Below are positions 23,569 through 36,108 of a DNA stretch of 64,000 nucleotides, in pieces. Position numbers and translations under genes: made by a program. The notes beneath the pieces are model-generated. The model did no database searches. It was given only the letters and a program-made list of their open reading frames with translations, and was not told the origin of the DNA. Source of the DNA: Apostichopus japonicus (Eukaryota; Echinodermata; Holothuroidea; Aspidochirotida; Stichopodidae); NCBI RefSeq assembly GCF_037975245.1, contig NC_092573.1, forward strand, positions 24,953,265 through 25,017,264, in the 5' to 3' direction. Numbering within the stretch: position 1 is the first letter of the stretch; each line of letters opens with the position of its first letter.

Positions 23569-25471
23569 CAACTTCCGATGACTGGCCTAAACGGCTAACC
23601 TTTCAATGACCTCGTTTGTGACGTTCAATCCATATTTGGTTAATGTACTTACACTCTACCAAGTAAAGTCTAGTCACGTAATGGAGTTGTCTTTGATTTT
23701 TTTCGACCCTGAGAATCGTCATATCTAAATGTGAACAACTAATGGTATGGTAACAAAGTGAGTCAATGGATTGTGTTTTACTGCTTGGTCATATTTACGA
23801 GATTATATCGTTACATGGCTCAATTTATGTGACGTAACAGCAAGGGACAATCATGTGTTCCTTGGTCACTCAGTGACCCTGGAAAAACTCGAGATGGTTG
23901 GTTATCGTTATGACTGATTTCAGGTATCAATGGTTGTAGCAGTAACACGATCCATCTTCCCCACACGACTCATCCCAGCCCTAGAAATTAAAGTTTCAAT
24001 ACGAGCTCCATATCTTTTAATTAACAAGAATGACCAAAAGCAACAGATATTCCGGGTGTGAGTGTTTCATTGTCTGATTTATTGTACTGTGCTTAAACAT
24101 ATAATTATAAAAATTATGTTTAGTTCTAACTGTATTGCTATATTGTATTTAACTTGTGATAACATATGAGAACTAAATATGAAATTGAAAATAGAAAAAT
24201 AACGTTTGGTTAAAGTCTGAGACCTTTTTTTCGTATATCGCTGCTTCAGTGTCTTCATATAACCATGGACTTGTCATTCGATTCAGTCACTATGGAAAGA
24301 TAGCAGGAAAGAGCTATTAGGACCATTCAGTCCTATATGCATCTTGCTGTGTTAGATGATGATTTTTTAGATGTATATTTATAATCCTTTCGTCAGTAGT
24401 AGTCAGTGTACTTATTTGTTTCGTCGGTCTGTCCAAACTGTGCACATATCCATCATACTTCATTAACCACCTTCTTCTTTGGCTTTTCCCAAATGTTACA
24501 AACGCATAGATACCATAATTGATAATGTAACATTGAATGCCGCAGTAAAAAGGCTACTTTCCCCTGTAAAAATAATCACAACAATCATAAACATTCTACT
24601 AATGTGACGATGTAAAACCTCCGGCCGATCCTCACAACAACAACAAGGGAGACAAAGTAATGTATAATATTCCTGTCGTACGTTAGTTTCTAAACTTTCC
24701 TTTTCATTTACGTAAGAAGATAACTTTGAACCAGTACCATTGCCGGATTTTACCATTGTTCAAGATGGTCCGGACAAACGGCTCCCGGTATAGGGTGCGC
24801 AAAAAGTCAGAAGGAACAAAGGCAGGGTGCAGGGAAGAAATGACCTGTTCAAATATTTCAACGATCATCTTCAAAATAGAGGATATATCAAAATAGTAGA
24901 TCAATAGAAAGTATGATTGAGATTGTAATTGTATATACAGACACGTTAACTGTGCACCTGAAGTAATTAACACGTTCATACAATGCCTGTGTTGGTTGCG
25001 TTGAACATCGAATTGATGTCTGTCCCGGGGCCACGGAAAATGTTAATTCGACCCTGTCCAGTGGATACGTCATCATATTGTAAGATTTTATTTAAAATAT
25101 CCTGTGCATAAACCACATGCACCCCTCCTAACAATATCATGGGGTCTCAACCCCAGCGCCCACCTACTCAGTGCAGACAGTAATTATAAATTAAATCCTA
25201 GTGCATAGTACATAAATGTAAACAGTCGAAAATTCTTCAACAATGTTTCAAAAGATATGAAATATAGCACCATTTTGCATCTGAGCACCTTACCAATTTT
25301 CACCAACATTTCTAAGGGTGCCCCTCCTCTCTATGAAATAATATATTAGCCCCCCCCCCCCTCCTCCTACCACAAATAGAAAAATGCTGGTCTCGTGATA
25401 AAGAGGATAATGAATTTGCGAGACTCCAGTATTCCATTTATGGATCTTTGTCTGTAAAGCTCATTCATGAG
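23569..25471. other. B2-A3 divergent spacer, type I
   Basis: No gene; closely matches the B1-A2 spacer with small insertions and deletions. A C-run lies near 25,351-25,362. Confidence 0.5.
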
Positions 25472-25649
25472 TGACGTCATGTATTACGGAAGCAATTAAG
25501 ATAAATACCTCCACTGACCTCTATCTCGATTAATTGTCAGCTGATATCTAGGAAACCCATCGACTATTATCTTCATCCTTAATACAGCAGAATCATTGAG
25601 TGACGTGTCCATGTTTTCAGGTTCTGAAAAGATATATAAGATATATAAG
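25472..25649 (+). promoter_or_regulatory. A3 core promoter with doubled TATA motif
   Basis: TGACGTCA lies at 25,472-25,479. The TATA element is duplicated as two TATATAAG copies (25,633-25,640 and 25,642-25,649), replacing the AACTTTCAGCAAAG sequence that follows the box in the other copies. Confidence 0.55.
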
Positions 25650-25713
25650 TCTGTAAATTCATTCAAATTTTGAACATTCGTAGAAGAGACTACAAGCAAG
25701 CTATTTCAACAAG

Positions 25714-28700
25714 ATGTATTCATCCATTGTTTTCTGGATCAGTCTTTTACTATCTCTTCATTCTCTCACCACTGGATCACCATTATGGGACGCCGAAAAT
25801 GGTAAGTAGTTTACCTCGTTAAGTTATTTTCTTAGTTAGTAACGGAAAATTTGTGATTGAACTTCTGTTAAAATTTTAAGACACAAGAGAAAATTTATTA
25901 CCGGTTTGCGTATTAATTTGTTTACAATTTTATACAAAATGTAACATTTCTTTACTAATCAAATAGCAAAAACGTAATTATTAGTAACTGCAAAACAAAT
26001 CTCTTAATTCTATTATTATTAATATTACAATTGTTCTCATGTATTTAGGAGTTCCACATTAGACAAAATTGATTAACTATTTCTAATATTATTAGGCTAG
26101 TCAATGACAGATTTGTGTATCTTAATAACAACAAAGATGAAGATATCCATCCATGCTGGAATACGACGTCCAGAATTTATATGACGTCATAATCTGTGGA
26201 TCCTAATAAATTGTAAATAAAGTTATAATCGTAATATTAATCATTATTTTATTTTCCAGAAATCGAAAACAGACTAGAATTAGAAAACTTCGAGGCTCGA
26301 TTTTACAGCCAACTAGAAGAAACAGGTAAATGAAATAGTAACTCCATCATATTAATTTCTATCTTGTTAAAGAACCGTATAAAGCAATCCACTGCTTGGT
26401 TATAAAATCATCTTTTCAATGTCTTTTTAATGAAAGATAGTGTTTGTGAATTCAATTTTGTCGAGCACGTCAGATAAAAAAAAATCAATTATTAAAAAAA
26501 ATAACAAAGACCTAAAGTTAAATATTAGATTGCAAATATATCTGTGTTTCTAATATTCCTTGACTATTTTACGTATACAGATCCAAACAGCCCATTGGAA
26601 GTCAGAGGAGATCGACCGGGTCAGGCTAATGAACAATCGAGATGTGACGTCATCACAGGTGTACCAAATGACGTCAGGACAGCTCTTCGACTTAGTTCGT
26701 TTTACAGCAAGTATACACATGCGTACAACATTCCTGTTTTGGGATCATTTCGTGTGTCTGATAGAGCCTTGCAAAGAGCTTGTTACGTCGTTCGTTTCCT
26801 ACTAGCTGACAGACCAGATCTAAGGCAGGCCATGTACGCCAAATATGGACGGGTCGCCATCATGGCCACCAACGAAGTAACACAGAACATTCCTGAACAT
26901 TCCTTTCTGCCACCATTTTGGAACACCCGAGCGAGGGGTCTTGGAGGTACCCTTCAGATACCCGTGTCTACTGGAGCAGAGGAAAACGTCCTTTGTTTGA
27001 GAAGTGACGGATACAGAGAAGACATTTTCCTTCATGAATTTGCTCACGGCATTCATAAGATCGCCCTTACAACTGCCGTAGCAGGTTTCAACAGCCGTCT
27101 CACCAACGCGTATAACAGTGCCAGAAGACGCGGGCTTTGGCAGAACACGTACGCAGACGACACAGTAGATGAGTATTTCGCGGAAGGGGTTCAGAGCTTC
27201 TTTAACGTAGAGTCTCCTCCCGTATTCGGAATACACAATGACATCGACACGAGAGAGGAGCTAGCTGCCTACGATCCCACCCTGTATAACCTAATCAGAG
27301 AGGCTTTCCCTTGTATGAACAACATCGTAGACCGTTGTCAAAATCAAGGTAAGTTGGTCATGTTAATTCAGGTTCAGATTTTCAGTACTTTTGGTTTCTA
27401 AAATTCAAAGTAAGTTAGTAACGCTATTCATCAGCGTGATGAGACGACTTTTCAATAATGAATACACAAATTGATACATTTTCCCAAAACGTTCCCCGTT
27501 GTTTGTTTTTCAAGATGACTGAGTACTAATAGGAAATTATTTTAGGTGATTTCAGTAGTTTACTGCGCAAAATGCCTAACTGCAAGTAATACTCAATGTA
27601 GATATTGTAAAAATAGAGAAAATTGGAGATCCAATGTATACAGTTGCTTTAACAGTTTTCAGTAAGATTAGTATTTTCAACCAAAGAGAAACTACGGCTG
27701 AAAGATACCACAAAACTTCGGTATGAATGTCACAAATAACAAAGTTTCATCAATATATTAGCAATTGCACCTACATATACATAGACACAGGTTGTGCAAA
27801 GGAAATGTACAGTGAAGTTTCTGCTATCGGTGATGCCTCGATTTGCTTATCTTTATAAAATAATTGTTTCAAACTTGGCCTAATGTTCGTGTGTCCTCCC
27901 TTCATTGTTTAAAACTTGTTTAAAAGATTGTTTCAAACTTGTCGTAATGTTCGTGATTCCTCCCTTCTTGACAAACGCTTATTTTTTATATTTATCTTTT
28001 TTGTACTTTAGGTCAAATTAGCAGCCAGCCGTTGAGAATGAACTGTGCAGGGACAAATACTGGATGTAAAGACAAATATGTTATTTTCTCATAGAATTTC
28101 AATAGACTGAATCTTGAAACATCCAGGGTGAATTTCTTGCTATTAAACTGGAAACTGTTTTTATCTGTATGGTTTACATAATATATCGATTTTAGATTGT
28201 TGTTTTTATATTTGCATATTTTATCCTGCTATCATGCTAATAAAGCTGCAGACGGTTTGAAGCTATGTATATATACTTGAGCGTAGGCAAGGAGGAAGGG
28301 AGAGGGTGGGATCGGGCTATTCGGCAGAGGTGGTTCAATCAAGCCCCATCCTCTTATATCCCTTCGTTTTATAATCTGCAGATTCATTATTTTACCTAGA
28401 TGATATTTTTAGTATGAAGTACACTTTAAAAGTAACTCTCCGAGAATACCGTTAAGACAACAGACAATTGATATGGCAGTTGTTTAACCATAGTTTTTAC
28501 GTACTCGCTCGAATGGGTAAAAATATATACCATGTATGTTACTTATAGTACTAAATCACACAAAACAAAGTTATGTAAGCATCCATACTATTTAACTACA
28601 AAATTGCTTTGTTGGAACAACAGATGAATCCTATAACTAACAGCTGATAGAAAACTGTGATCTATCGCATGGTCGGATAAAAGATAAAACTTTGCTTAAA

Positions 28701-28916
28701 ATATTGTCTCCAAATCAGAATGAGTTCTTCGAACAAAGACATAATAACATCTACAATTATTACATTGTTCTTTCAGGTACAGGAGGCCGTCCAGGGAATC
28801 AGTGTGAAGATAGAAACCAGTTCTGTCCTTCTTGGGCTTCTCGGGGTGAATGCCAAAGAAATCCAGCCTACATGTTACCAAACTGTCCACTGAGCTGTAA
28901 TCAATGCCAGGAATGA
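25714..28916 (+). CDS. A3: secreted HEFAH/EYFAE metalloprotease with ShKT domain
   Basis: Exons 25714-25801, 26260-26325, 26581-27348, 28012-28065 and 28777-28916 encode 371 aa with the A1 domain plan and intact HEFAHGIH and EYFAEG. Differences include H at residue 16 of the signal peptide and T86 in the protease. The last base of exon 4 is T instead of G (GGAT|GTAAAG), which weakens the donor and turns the junction Gly 326 into Cys, giving an extra unpaired cysteine just before the ShKT domain. Skipping exon 4 (54 nt, phase 1-1) would keep the frame, so a shorter isoform is possible. The poly(A) signal is at 29,579-29,584. Confidence 0.86.
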
Positions 28917-31900
28917 TTTCCATTCACGTTTATTTTTAGATCAAATTTTCACAACTTAACGTATCATATTGCGTCGAATTTCCACATTCTAGTGCTACAA
29001 TATAATCCACCATTGAAGGGGAGATAAGGTATCTGAGAACATAATCTGTAACTATAGTATATCATATCATGAAACGATTAATGTTTAGGCATAGAATTCA
29101 AACGTTTAATAGTAAAAAAAATAGCAATATTTAATTATATGGGTGCGCAACAATGTTTCCACCATTGTCTCAGAATTGTATAGTGAATCCTTCTTTGTAC
29201 TCGTATTCTAGTATAATTGACTGTACACATACTCACACTCACCCTCATTGGTTTGTACTCATGAAAGTATGGAAATCAAGTACATAAATATTAGTGTTAG
29301 ATGAGTACCTGTTCTTAAAGACTCCAATATACTCGTATTCATACCAAGGTAAAATTCTACTCATGGTACTCATACTGTTGTACTCGTGTTATACAAGTCT
29401 GGTAACTCGATAATTAGGAACATATCTGTTAGCTTGATTGAGAGGTAACCATTTTATTATGAATATTACGTAGTATGTTAGAATACCATTAAGCATGAGT
29501 TGGTTATACGTTATGTAGGACATTCACTTACGTGGTTAATCGTACTAAATATTACACATCAGTCAGCGTTTCGTGAGAAATAAATGCAAATATTTTGTTG
29601 ATAGTTGGGTGAGAGGGGGGTGAGGAAGGGGTAAGTATCATATATTAATCGGTGATAATTGATTCGTGACCTGAGGTATATGTTATACTGTCTGCGGGAA
29701 GGACAAGGTATGGGTAAAAAAAATGTTTTACTAAAAATCACATTATTTGTCCAGCCAAACTCACTTAATGGACAATTGAACCTGTTTGTTAAAAAAAAAA
29801 TCTTAATTCCTCGAAAGTTGTCAAGCCGAGTCCTTGTCATTAGAAAGTGTACACGCGCATGTGCCGTCAAATGAATCACCCTATCAATCAATCAATCAGT
29901 GATCACGTTTGCATCTGATATGACGTAATTTATTAAATATATGTTGAAATAAATACTATGTTGCAGATGTCATTTTTCTTTTGTATAGTCATTTGCAGGA
30001 ATACAATATCCTATCTAGGGAAGCATTGCGACTTTCGCTGTTTGACAAAATACTAGCCTAAACGATGACTTGCATTTAATGATATTGATTATGTTCCAAG
30101 CAAATTTAGCAATTAATGATACTATCGGATAATCAACGGCCGGACGCCCGTATGCAATAGAAGTCAATAAGTCAAAATAATTGAGCCCAACCAGCAGTCT
30201 AACATTGACAATAATATGGGCGATAGTACTCACTGGTAAGTGTTCTGAACGAACTAAAGCTGATTCCTCGTTCGTTTTAGCTATAATTGCAAACGCAATG
30301 AAAGAAGGTGCTATAAAAAAAGCAAAGACTTATGAAAGATATGAGTGATCTTAAACATTGAAGTCTCTGAGACTAGCGAAACACTGGACAATTAACCTAT
30401 ATCAACTTTTTAGAAGGTACTAGGGGACATGACTTACCAGTGACACCATTTGAATGCACTGGCAGTATAGGCTACCATCCCACTCTTACAATTGTGTAAG
30501 CCTATTACCCTCCTTCCAGATGAGAGTCAACGATCACATGAAGCCATACAAGCATTGCCAGTTAAGCGGTTTCCAATTTCATTGGACAGGGCAAATGAAA
30601 TGTCCGACGAAACAGTATTTCTGCGTTTTATTAACGGCTTTCAATGTAACAGTAAGGCAGCCGAAAATTGTTCATGTCATGCAAATAACAAAGATGTCAA
30701 CCATGTAATGTTGTTCTGTCGGAATCAAGTTTGCATGTACGCCTGCAAATCGGTCAACAGATTAGAAATTCTTTACCACGTTTCATTCTCTATAAGGTTC
30801 ATCTAAGACACCCAATTGCAGCGAATTGCGAACTAAAACCATTGCCTATCAATTTTTCAGTGGTCAATTATCATCAAACAACAGAAACTTCCAAGGATTG
30901 TACCCTTTTGTCCCTACATTTTCAGTATTCAAGGCAACGCTGCGCTGTAGTAATGTCAAACTTTGTTCTGCCGTCTGAGATCGCAGCTCTGATAAATCAT
31001 CTCGTAGTTCATTTAAGCGAAATCCTAGCTCATTCTTGGTGGAGTTGTAGTGACTGAACCTGACTTTTTACATGTTTGTTATCTTTGTTGTCAAAGTTTG
31101 TAAGAAGTATTAGATTCTATCAAAATTAGAGGGAAAGAGAGAGGTGGTGAGAGAGAGAGAGAGGTGGGTGGAGAGAGAGTTAAAAAAATAATCGTTATTA
31201 AGAGATGCTTATTATTAGGTCATCATAACGTGACAGCGTTTCAAGTTGACTTTTTATATAAAGTATGGATAAAGTTGAAAAGGAAAAGCTGAAAGCTTCA
31301 CCTTTGCAGTTTAGCCCAGAATTGAAAATAAATATCAGGCTATGCGTAAATGATACCTTTTGCTTTGGAATGATTGAAGATCTAAGCAGTTTGAACTAAT
31401 TTTGCTTTATAAAGTATCATCTTTCTTCAATAAAACACACTTATGAAAGAACCAAATGTTCTCAATAGATTTAATTTTGCGCCTTTATATAATTTATTCA
31501 GAATATTGACAACAGCTTTATATAAAGCCTTCAGGTAAAACAGCGCAGAGTTCTTGATGAGGTCATCCCTGAAGGAAGCAATCAAGATAGATACATCTCC
31601 CTAACCTCTATTAATATTAATTGTCATCTGATAACTAGGATATATGTCGACAAGGGGAAAAACAGAACCTCTCATGATGAAATGGTTAGCTTGTGGAAAT
31701 TTTGGTAGTGATTCGTATGCGATGGGAATGGTGGGGCATTAGAGAGGTGTGAAGCAGATGAAAGAGGCAGATGTTTAAGTGACTTGAATGGTTATTCCTA
31801 AATAACACGGAGAATGTCCGTTTCATTCGTATGTGGCTGCTGGAATGCATTGCTTCAAAAACAAACGTTAAGTCACAGAAGAACAGCTACGTTAAAAGTT

Positions 31901-32814
31901 TAAGTTTAAGTGAAGTTAAAAAAGAAAACACTTATATTCTGGAACGGTTTTTTCTTTATTGCAAACTTTCAAACTTTTGTAAACTGATAGAAATAAGGCA
32001 AGTTATCTATATAAACACATGACACTGTGCGAACCAGCGCAACTCAAGTATATGTAAATTATCAAATTTAGAGGTTATAGTAAATTATAGAAAAAGGTTA
32101 TGCTATAAACTATTAAATATATAAACACGATATGAAAATGATAAGTTAACCAAATTATTGATATAATATTTAAGCTTACGACTAAAGAAAATTTGTCATT
32201 AATTGTTGGTTAAATAGCAAATAGCATGAAGTAATTAATTTTTTAATTTAGTCTTGGATATACAAATATAAACTCATGATGCTTTATACGAACTATCCTA
32301 TGATGAAGGGCAAGATATTAGGGATATCAAGTCAACGGTGTGAGCCTACATAAATAGCGAGCAACTTCCTTCATAAAAGTAATATAGACTAAATAAACGG
32401 TCAACAATATTGCCAAAAATATGATGGAAATTTAGATATTGATCACCCATGGTCAAATTTCAACAAACATTTGACTGCATGCACTTGAAACATGGCTAAC
32501 CACAGTGAGACAGTTCATCGTCTATTTAAAATGCAGAAGAATGCGAACCTCCGGTAAGTACTTTTGAAAACCACTAGCATATTTTTTCGTTCCAATCTGA
32601 GCCCAATATGCTGATGAGAAATGACCTTAACGACACACGAATTCTTAATATATTTCATGGTAATACTTTTAGGGAGAAAACCAGTAGATATTAAACGTCT
32701 TAAATGATACATATCTGTGAATACTGAATACCGATGAAGACATTCTAATTATTCGAATATAATGTAAAATATATCAAAGTAATAATAATATCGATGTTTT
32801 CCCATTAAACATTC
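28917..32814. other. A3-B3 convergent spacer
   Basis: No gene. It has the empty LINE site (about 30,496) and the empty site of the second unit-1 insertion (about 30,995). It contains the orphan promoter-like module at 31,549-31,675 and the B3 3' UTR with AATAAA on the minus strand at 31,960-31,955. A GA-rich run lies at 31,130-31,180. Confidence 0.5.
31549..31675 (+). promoter_or_regulatory. Orphan A-promoter-like module, unit 3
   Basis: It has the ordered blocks GGAAGCAATCAAGATAGATA, CTCCCTAACCTCTAT and ATTAATTGTCATCTGATAAC; the E-box is changed to CATCTG here. The former CRE reads TGAGGTCAT. Confidence 0.6.
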
Positions 32815-33960
32815 TTAACATACGTTACAACTTTGTCTACACGATGTCCTCATGTACAGTGGATTTCGCGTACACTCTCCGTTACTCGCCCACCTCGCAC
32901 AGTTGACGTTGTCGTCTGCACAGTTTGATGAAGACGGTCTGCACTGCTGACAACTAACGGGACAGTTCGGTAGCATCCAAGCAGGATTCCTCGAACACTC
33001 TCCTCTTGCAGCCCAAGCTGAACAGTTGGGATGAGTTTCTTCACAATCGGGGTTGGTTTCGTCTCCTTCCGTCTCTGTTGTACCCTCACATCCATAGTAA
33101 CGATTAATTTTAAGAATATCAGTAGCGCTGAAGTCGTTTCTGTTGCCTATGGAAACTCCCGCCTGTCGAGGAACTATAGTCGGTCGTCCGTTGCGGCTGA
33201 AGGCATTCATTGGATAATGCATGATAGAGTAATAGTCATAACGGGTTTGTAAATGATCAATAGTGTCCTGGTTATACCTGACAAAGTTGTACTCTAATCC
33301 AGACTGGATGTTTTGGTAATAAACGGTGACAAATTGATCTCTGTCGGTTCTTGTTTGTTCGTGTTGAAATCCTACAGCATGCATTAGTTCGTGCATGATG
33401 GTTCCTCTGTGAAAGTTACAGGCGCCCCCAACCGACAATTCTTGGCGTCCTCCTCTTCGACCTACGGCCGAAAAACAACCCTGTCTTGGTACGATGTGGA
33501 CGTAATCTCTTTGTCCATTCCAAGGAGTAAACCGAATACAGGTTGTTTGATGGTAACGGTCAATGGCGGCAAGGATTCTTTGTCGAGCACCGGCGTCGAA
33601 GGAACGGTCGATAAAATACGGCACGACACCTCCTGGCCACCGTACATTACGGTTACGAACAGCATTCTGGGCAACCTGAGAAACGTTGTAGTCGACTTTG
33701 ATGTCGCCCTCTATCAGATAATGTTCAATTCCTGAGTCAATGTTTTGATTTTCTTTAAATATGTACTCCATACTGTCCTCCTCCTGGTTGGTACCAAAGA
33801 TGCTCAGTTCGAGTGGTGTTGGCAGCTTGGAGTTAACCTCAAAACTGGGCACTTGATTCAACTCGCCATTAACAAGATCAATCGGGTTGTCTCTGCTCAG
33901 TGGTATACAGGACGAGTAGCTCACCAGCACTATGGTTAAAATTAATGATGCAATCTTCAT
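32815..33960 (-). CDS. B3: secreted astacin metalloprotease with two ShKT domains
   Basis: Intact single-exon 381-aa copy. All catalytic residues, the aspartate switch and the disulfide cysteines match B1. It has MKIASLIL in the signal peptide, G32 and N43 in the propeptide, D134 in the protease and G293 (CEGTTE) in the short linker before ShKT 1. It is convergent with A3 and divergent from A4, 2.15 kb away. Confidence 0.94.
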   Translation of the reverse strand: MKIASLILTIVLVSYSSCIPLSRDNPIDLVNGELNQVPSFEVNSKLPTPLELSIFGTNQEEDSMEYIFKENQNIDSGIEHYLIEGDIKVDYNVSQVAQNAVRNRNVRWPGGVVPYFIDRSFDAGARQRILAAIDRYHQTTCIRFTPWNGQRDYVHIVPRQGCFSAVGRRGGRQELSVGGACNFHRGTIMHELMHAVGFQHEQTRTDRDQFVTVYYQNIQSGLEYNFVRYNQDTIDHLQTRYDYYSIMHYPMNAFSRNGRPTIVPRQAGVSIGNRNDFSATDILKINRYYGCEGTTETEGDETNPDCEETHPNCSAWAARGECSRNPAWMLPNCPVSCQQCRPSSSNCADDNVNCARWASNGECTRNPLYMRTSCRQSCNVC

Positions 33961-34059
33961 CTTGATGTACGGCTCTCTGTTTGTTCTGTCAGTGATTGAT
34001 AACGTCTTCAGTAGCTGAAGATTGGTGATTCTATGACGGTTTGTCGAGCTGTGTGTTGG

Positions 34060-34366
34060 TATTTATTAGTTTGAACAAGTCAACAACTTCCGATGACTGG
34101 CCTAAATGGCGAGCCTTGCAATTAGTTTGACCTCGTTTGTGACATTTCAGTCCTTATTTGGTTAACGTTTTCTTACTCTACCAAGTAAAGTCTTGTCACG
34201 TAATGGAGTTGTCTGATTTTTTCGACCCTGGGAAGCGTCATATCTAAATGCAAACATCAAATGGTACAAGCTAAAGAATTAAGTCGTTAGTCAATGAAAT
34301 TTGTTTTACTGCTTGGTCATACTATACAAGAATATGTCCTTAGATGGTTCATTTTATGTGACGTCA
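34060..34366 (-). promoter_or_regulatory. B3 upstream region
   Basis: TAATAAATA (minus strand, 34,068-34,060) and TGACGTCA (34,359-34,366) are kept. The neighbouring 14-bp palindrome is broken by a one-base loss. Confidence 0.45.
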
Positions 34367-35355
34367 CAGCAGGGAAATCATCCCTTTGTTGGTCACACAA
34401 TGAATCTGGATTTATTTTAGAGATGGCTGATTTTCCTCTTGAATAATTCGATGTGTACGTCGCCGTAATATAACCCCCCCGCCCCTTGAACGTGATACAC
34501 TTTTTCTCTACATGTTACATTTAGTGACACAAGAGGGTTGGTCATCAATGGCGATATCATGTGGATTAGGATTATCTTTGGTAGTCATCTTAACCGTGAT
34601 ATTCAAAATGGGGATTGTAAGTGTCGCCAACTATTTGTGTGGTTTTGAAACAATTCGGAAGAACAAGAAATTATCCATATTGTTTTGGAGTGAAATAAAT
34701 AGGAAAAATTTGGAACATAGCTAAAATTCAAAAGTTGCAAAATATAAAGAATATGTTACACCTTAGCAACCTTGGTAATATCAACAATTCTCAAAGAGGA
34801 GGAGATTCCTCCTTCCCGTAGATCCTTGTAAAACTTGAGGAAGAAAGTTTGAATACCAAAGATCTAAACGAATGTTTCTTCAAAGTACAAACCCTTAAAG
34901 TTAAAGCATTGGAATATTTCGTTTGTGGAATAAACGAGAATGATAAAACAACAGATTTCTGATGTTTTTTCTGTTCTTTTTTTTTTGTATCGCTCTGTTT
35001 CTACAGATATAATAGACCAAGGAATACATACATAAAACAATATGTGGTTGAAATGAACCCGTGTTGTGATGACAATCTGAATTTTTTATTTCTACAAAGT
35101 TTGTTCGTGCTATGTTCGTTACCTCAGTATCTTGTTTCTCTGCTATGAAGTATCTTCGCTGTTTTAGGGAATTTGAAACAGTATTTAAAATTCTTAGTGT
35201 CAATCATTCTAATATATGATATGTGAGGATGGAAGTAATTGTTAAAATTTAGGGAGAGGACCCAAGTTAGTCCAAATGACAATAATTGGTTATATTAAAC
35301 TGTATGTATTCTGATGCACTTAAACTGTATGCAAACCAACCACAACCATTCTAAT

Positions 35356-35451
<96 letters not shown>

Positions 35452-35845
35452 GTGTACCCTTTGCAGTTTATTGTGCAGTTTAACGGCATAACCTCCATTT
35501 GAACTGTTTGCATTTATATGAACTAACCTCTTGTGACAGACATTCAGACGGTATATATGAATTATGCAGACGTAATCATTACTTTGCAATCTTAAGTATT
35601 GTTCCTTTAGTCACCGGTTGTTTGAAACGTTCAAGTTTGTAGGTATAGCTTATCGTCACACATGTCATTCAGTTGCTGGTGTATAAGTAAGTGTTCTTGT
35701 TAATTATTTCTGTTTTACTGTTAATCTGTACAATCTACTTCATCACTGATTCATTTACCATTTTGCTTTTAACAGTTTAAACTGTGTGATTGTTTAAGCT
35801 AAAGACCCATTTATGGATCTTTTGTCTATAAAGCTCATTCATGGG
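34367..35845. repeat. B3-A4 divergent spacer, type II
   Basis: Unlike the B1-A2 and B2-A3 spacers over most of its length. It is shared with the region upstream of B4 (44.2-45.47 kb) and, inverted, upstream of B5 (45.89-47.1 kb). A (TA)n run broken by TTTATA and AAATA lies at 35,356-35,451. No gene is called. Confidence 0.6.
35356..35451. repeat. (TA)n microsatellite
   Basis: Nearly pure alternating TA with a few A or T interruptions; it lies in the type II spacer. Confidence 0.95.
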
Positions 35846-36032
35846 TGACGTCTTATATTGCGGAAACAATCAAGATAAATACATCCCATGACCTCTATCA
35901 CTATTAATTGTCAGCTGATATCTAGGACACCCCTCGACTAATATCTTCATCATACATCAGAGTCAGCAGAATGATACAGCAGAATTATTCAGTGACGTGT
36001 ATATGTTTTCAGGTTCTAAAAAGATTTATAAA
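35846..36032 (+). promoter_or_regulatory. A4 core promoter, diverged
   Basis: The CRE position reads TGACGTCT (35,846-35,853) and the TATA position TTTATAAA (36,025-36,032). The E-box CAGCTG is kept. This is the most diverged of the four A promoters. Confidence 0.5.
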
Positions 36033-36108
36033 CTTTCAGCAAGTCTTTAAATTCATTTCAATTTGAAACATTCGCAGAAGAGACGACAAGAAAAGCTATT
36101 TCAACAAA

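Noticed and set aside
35295-35589. Minus-strand frames rich in Y and I
   Set aside because: They translate the TA microsatellite.
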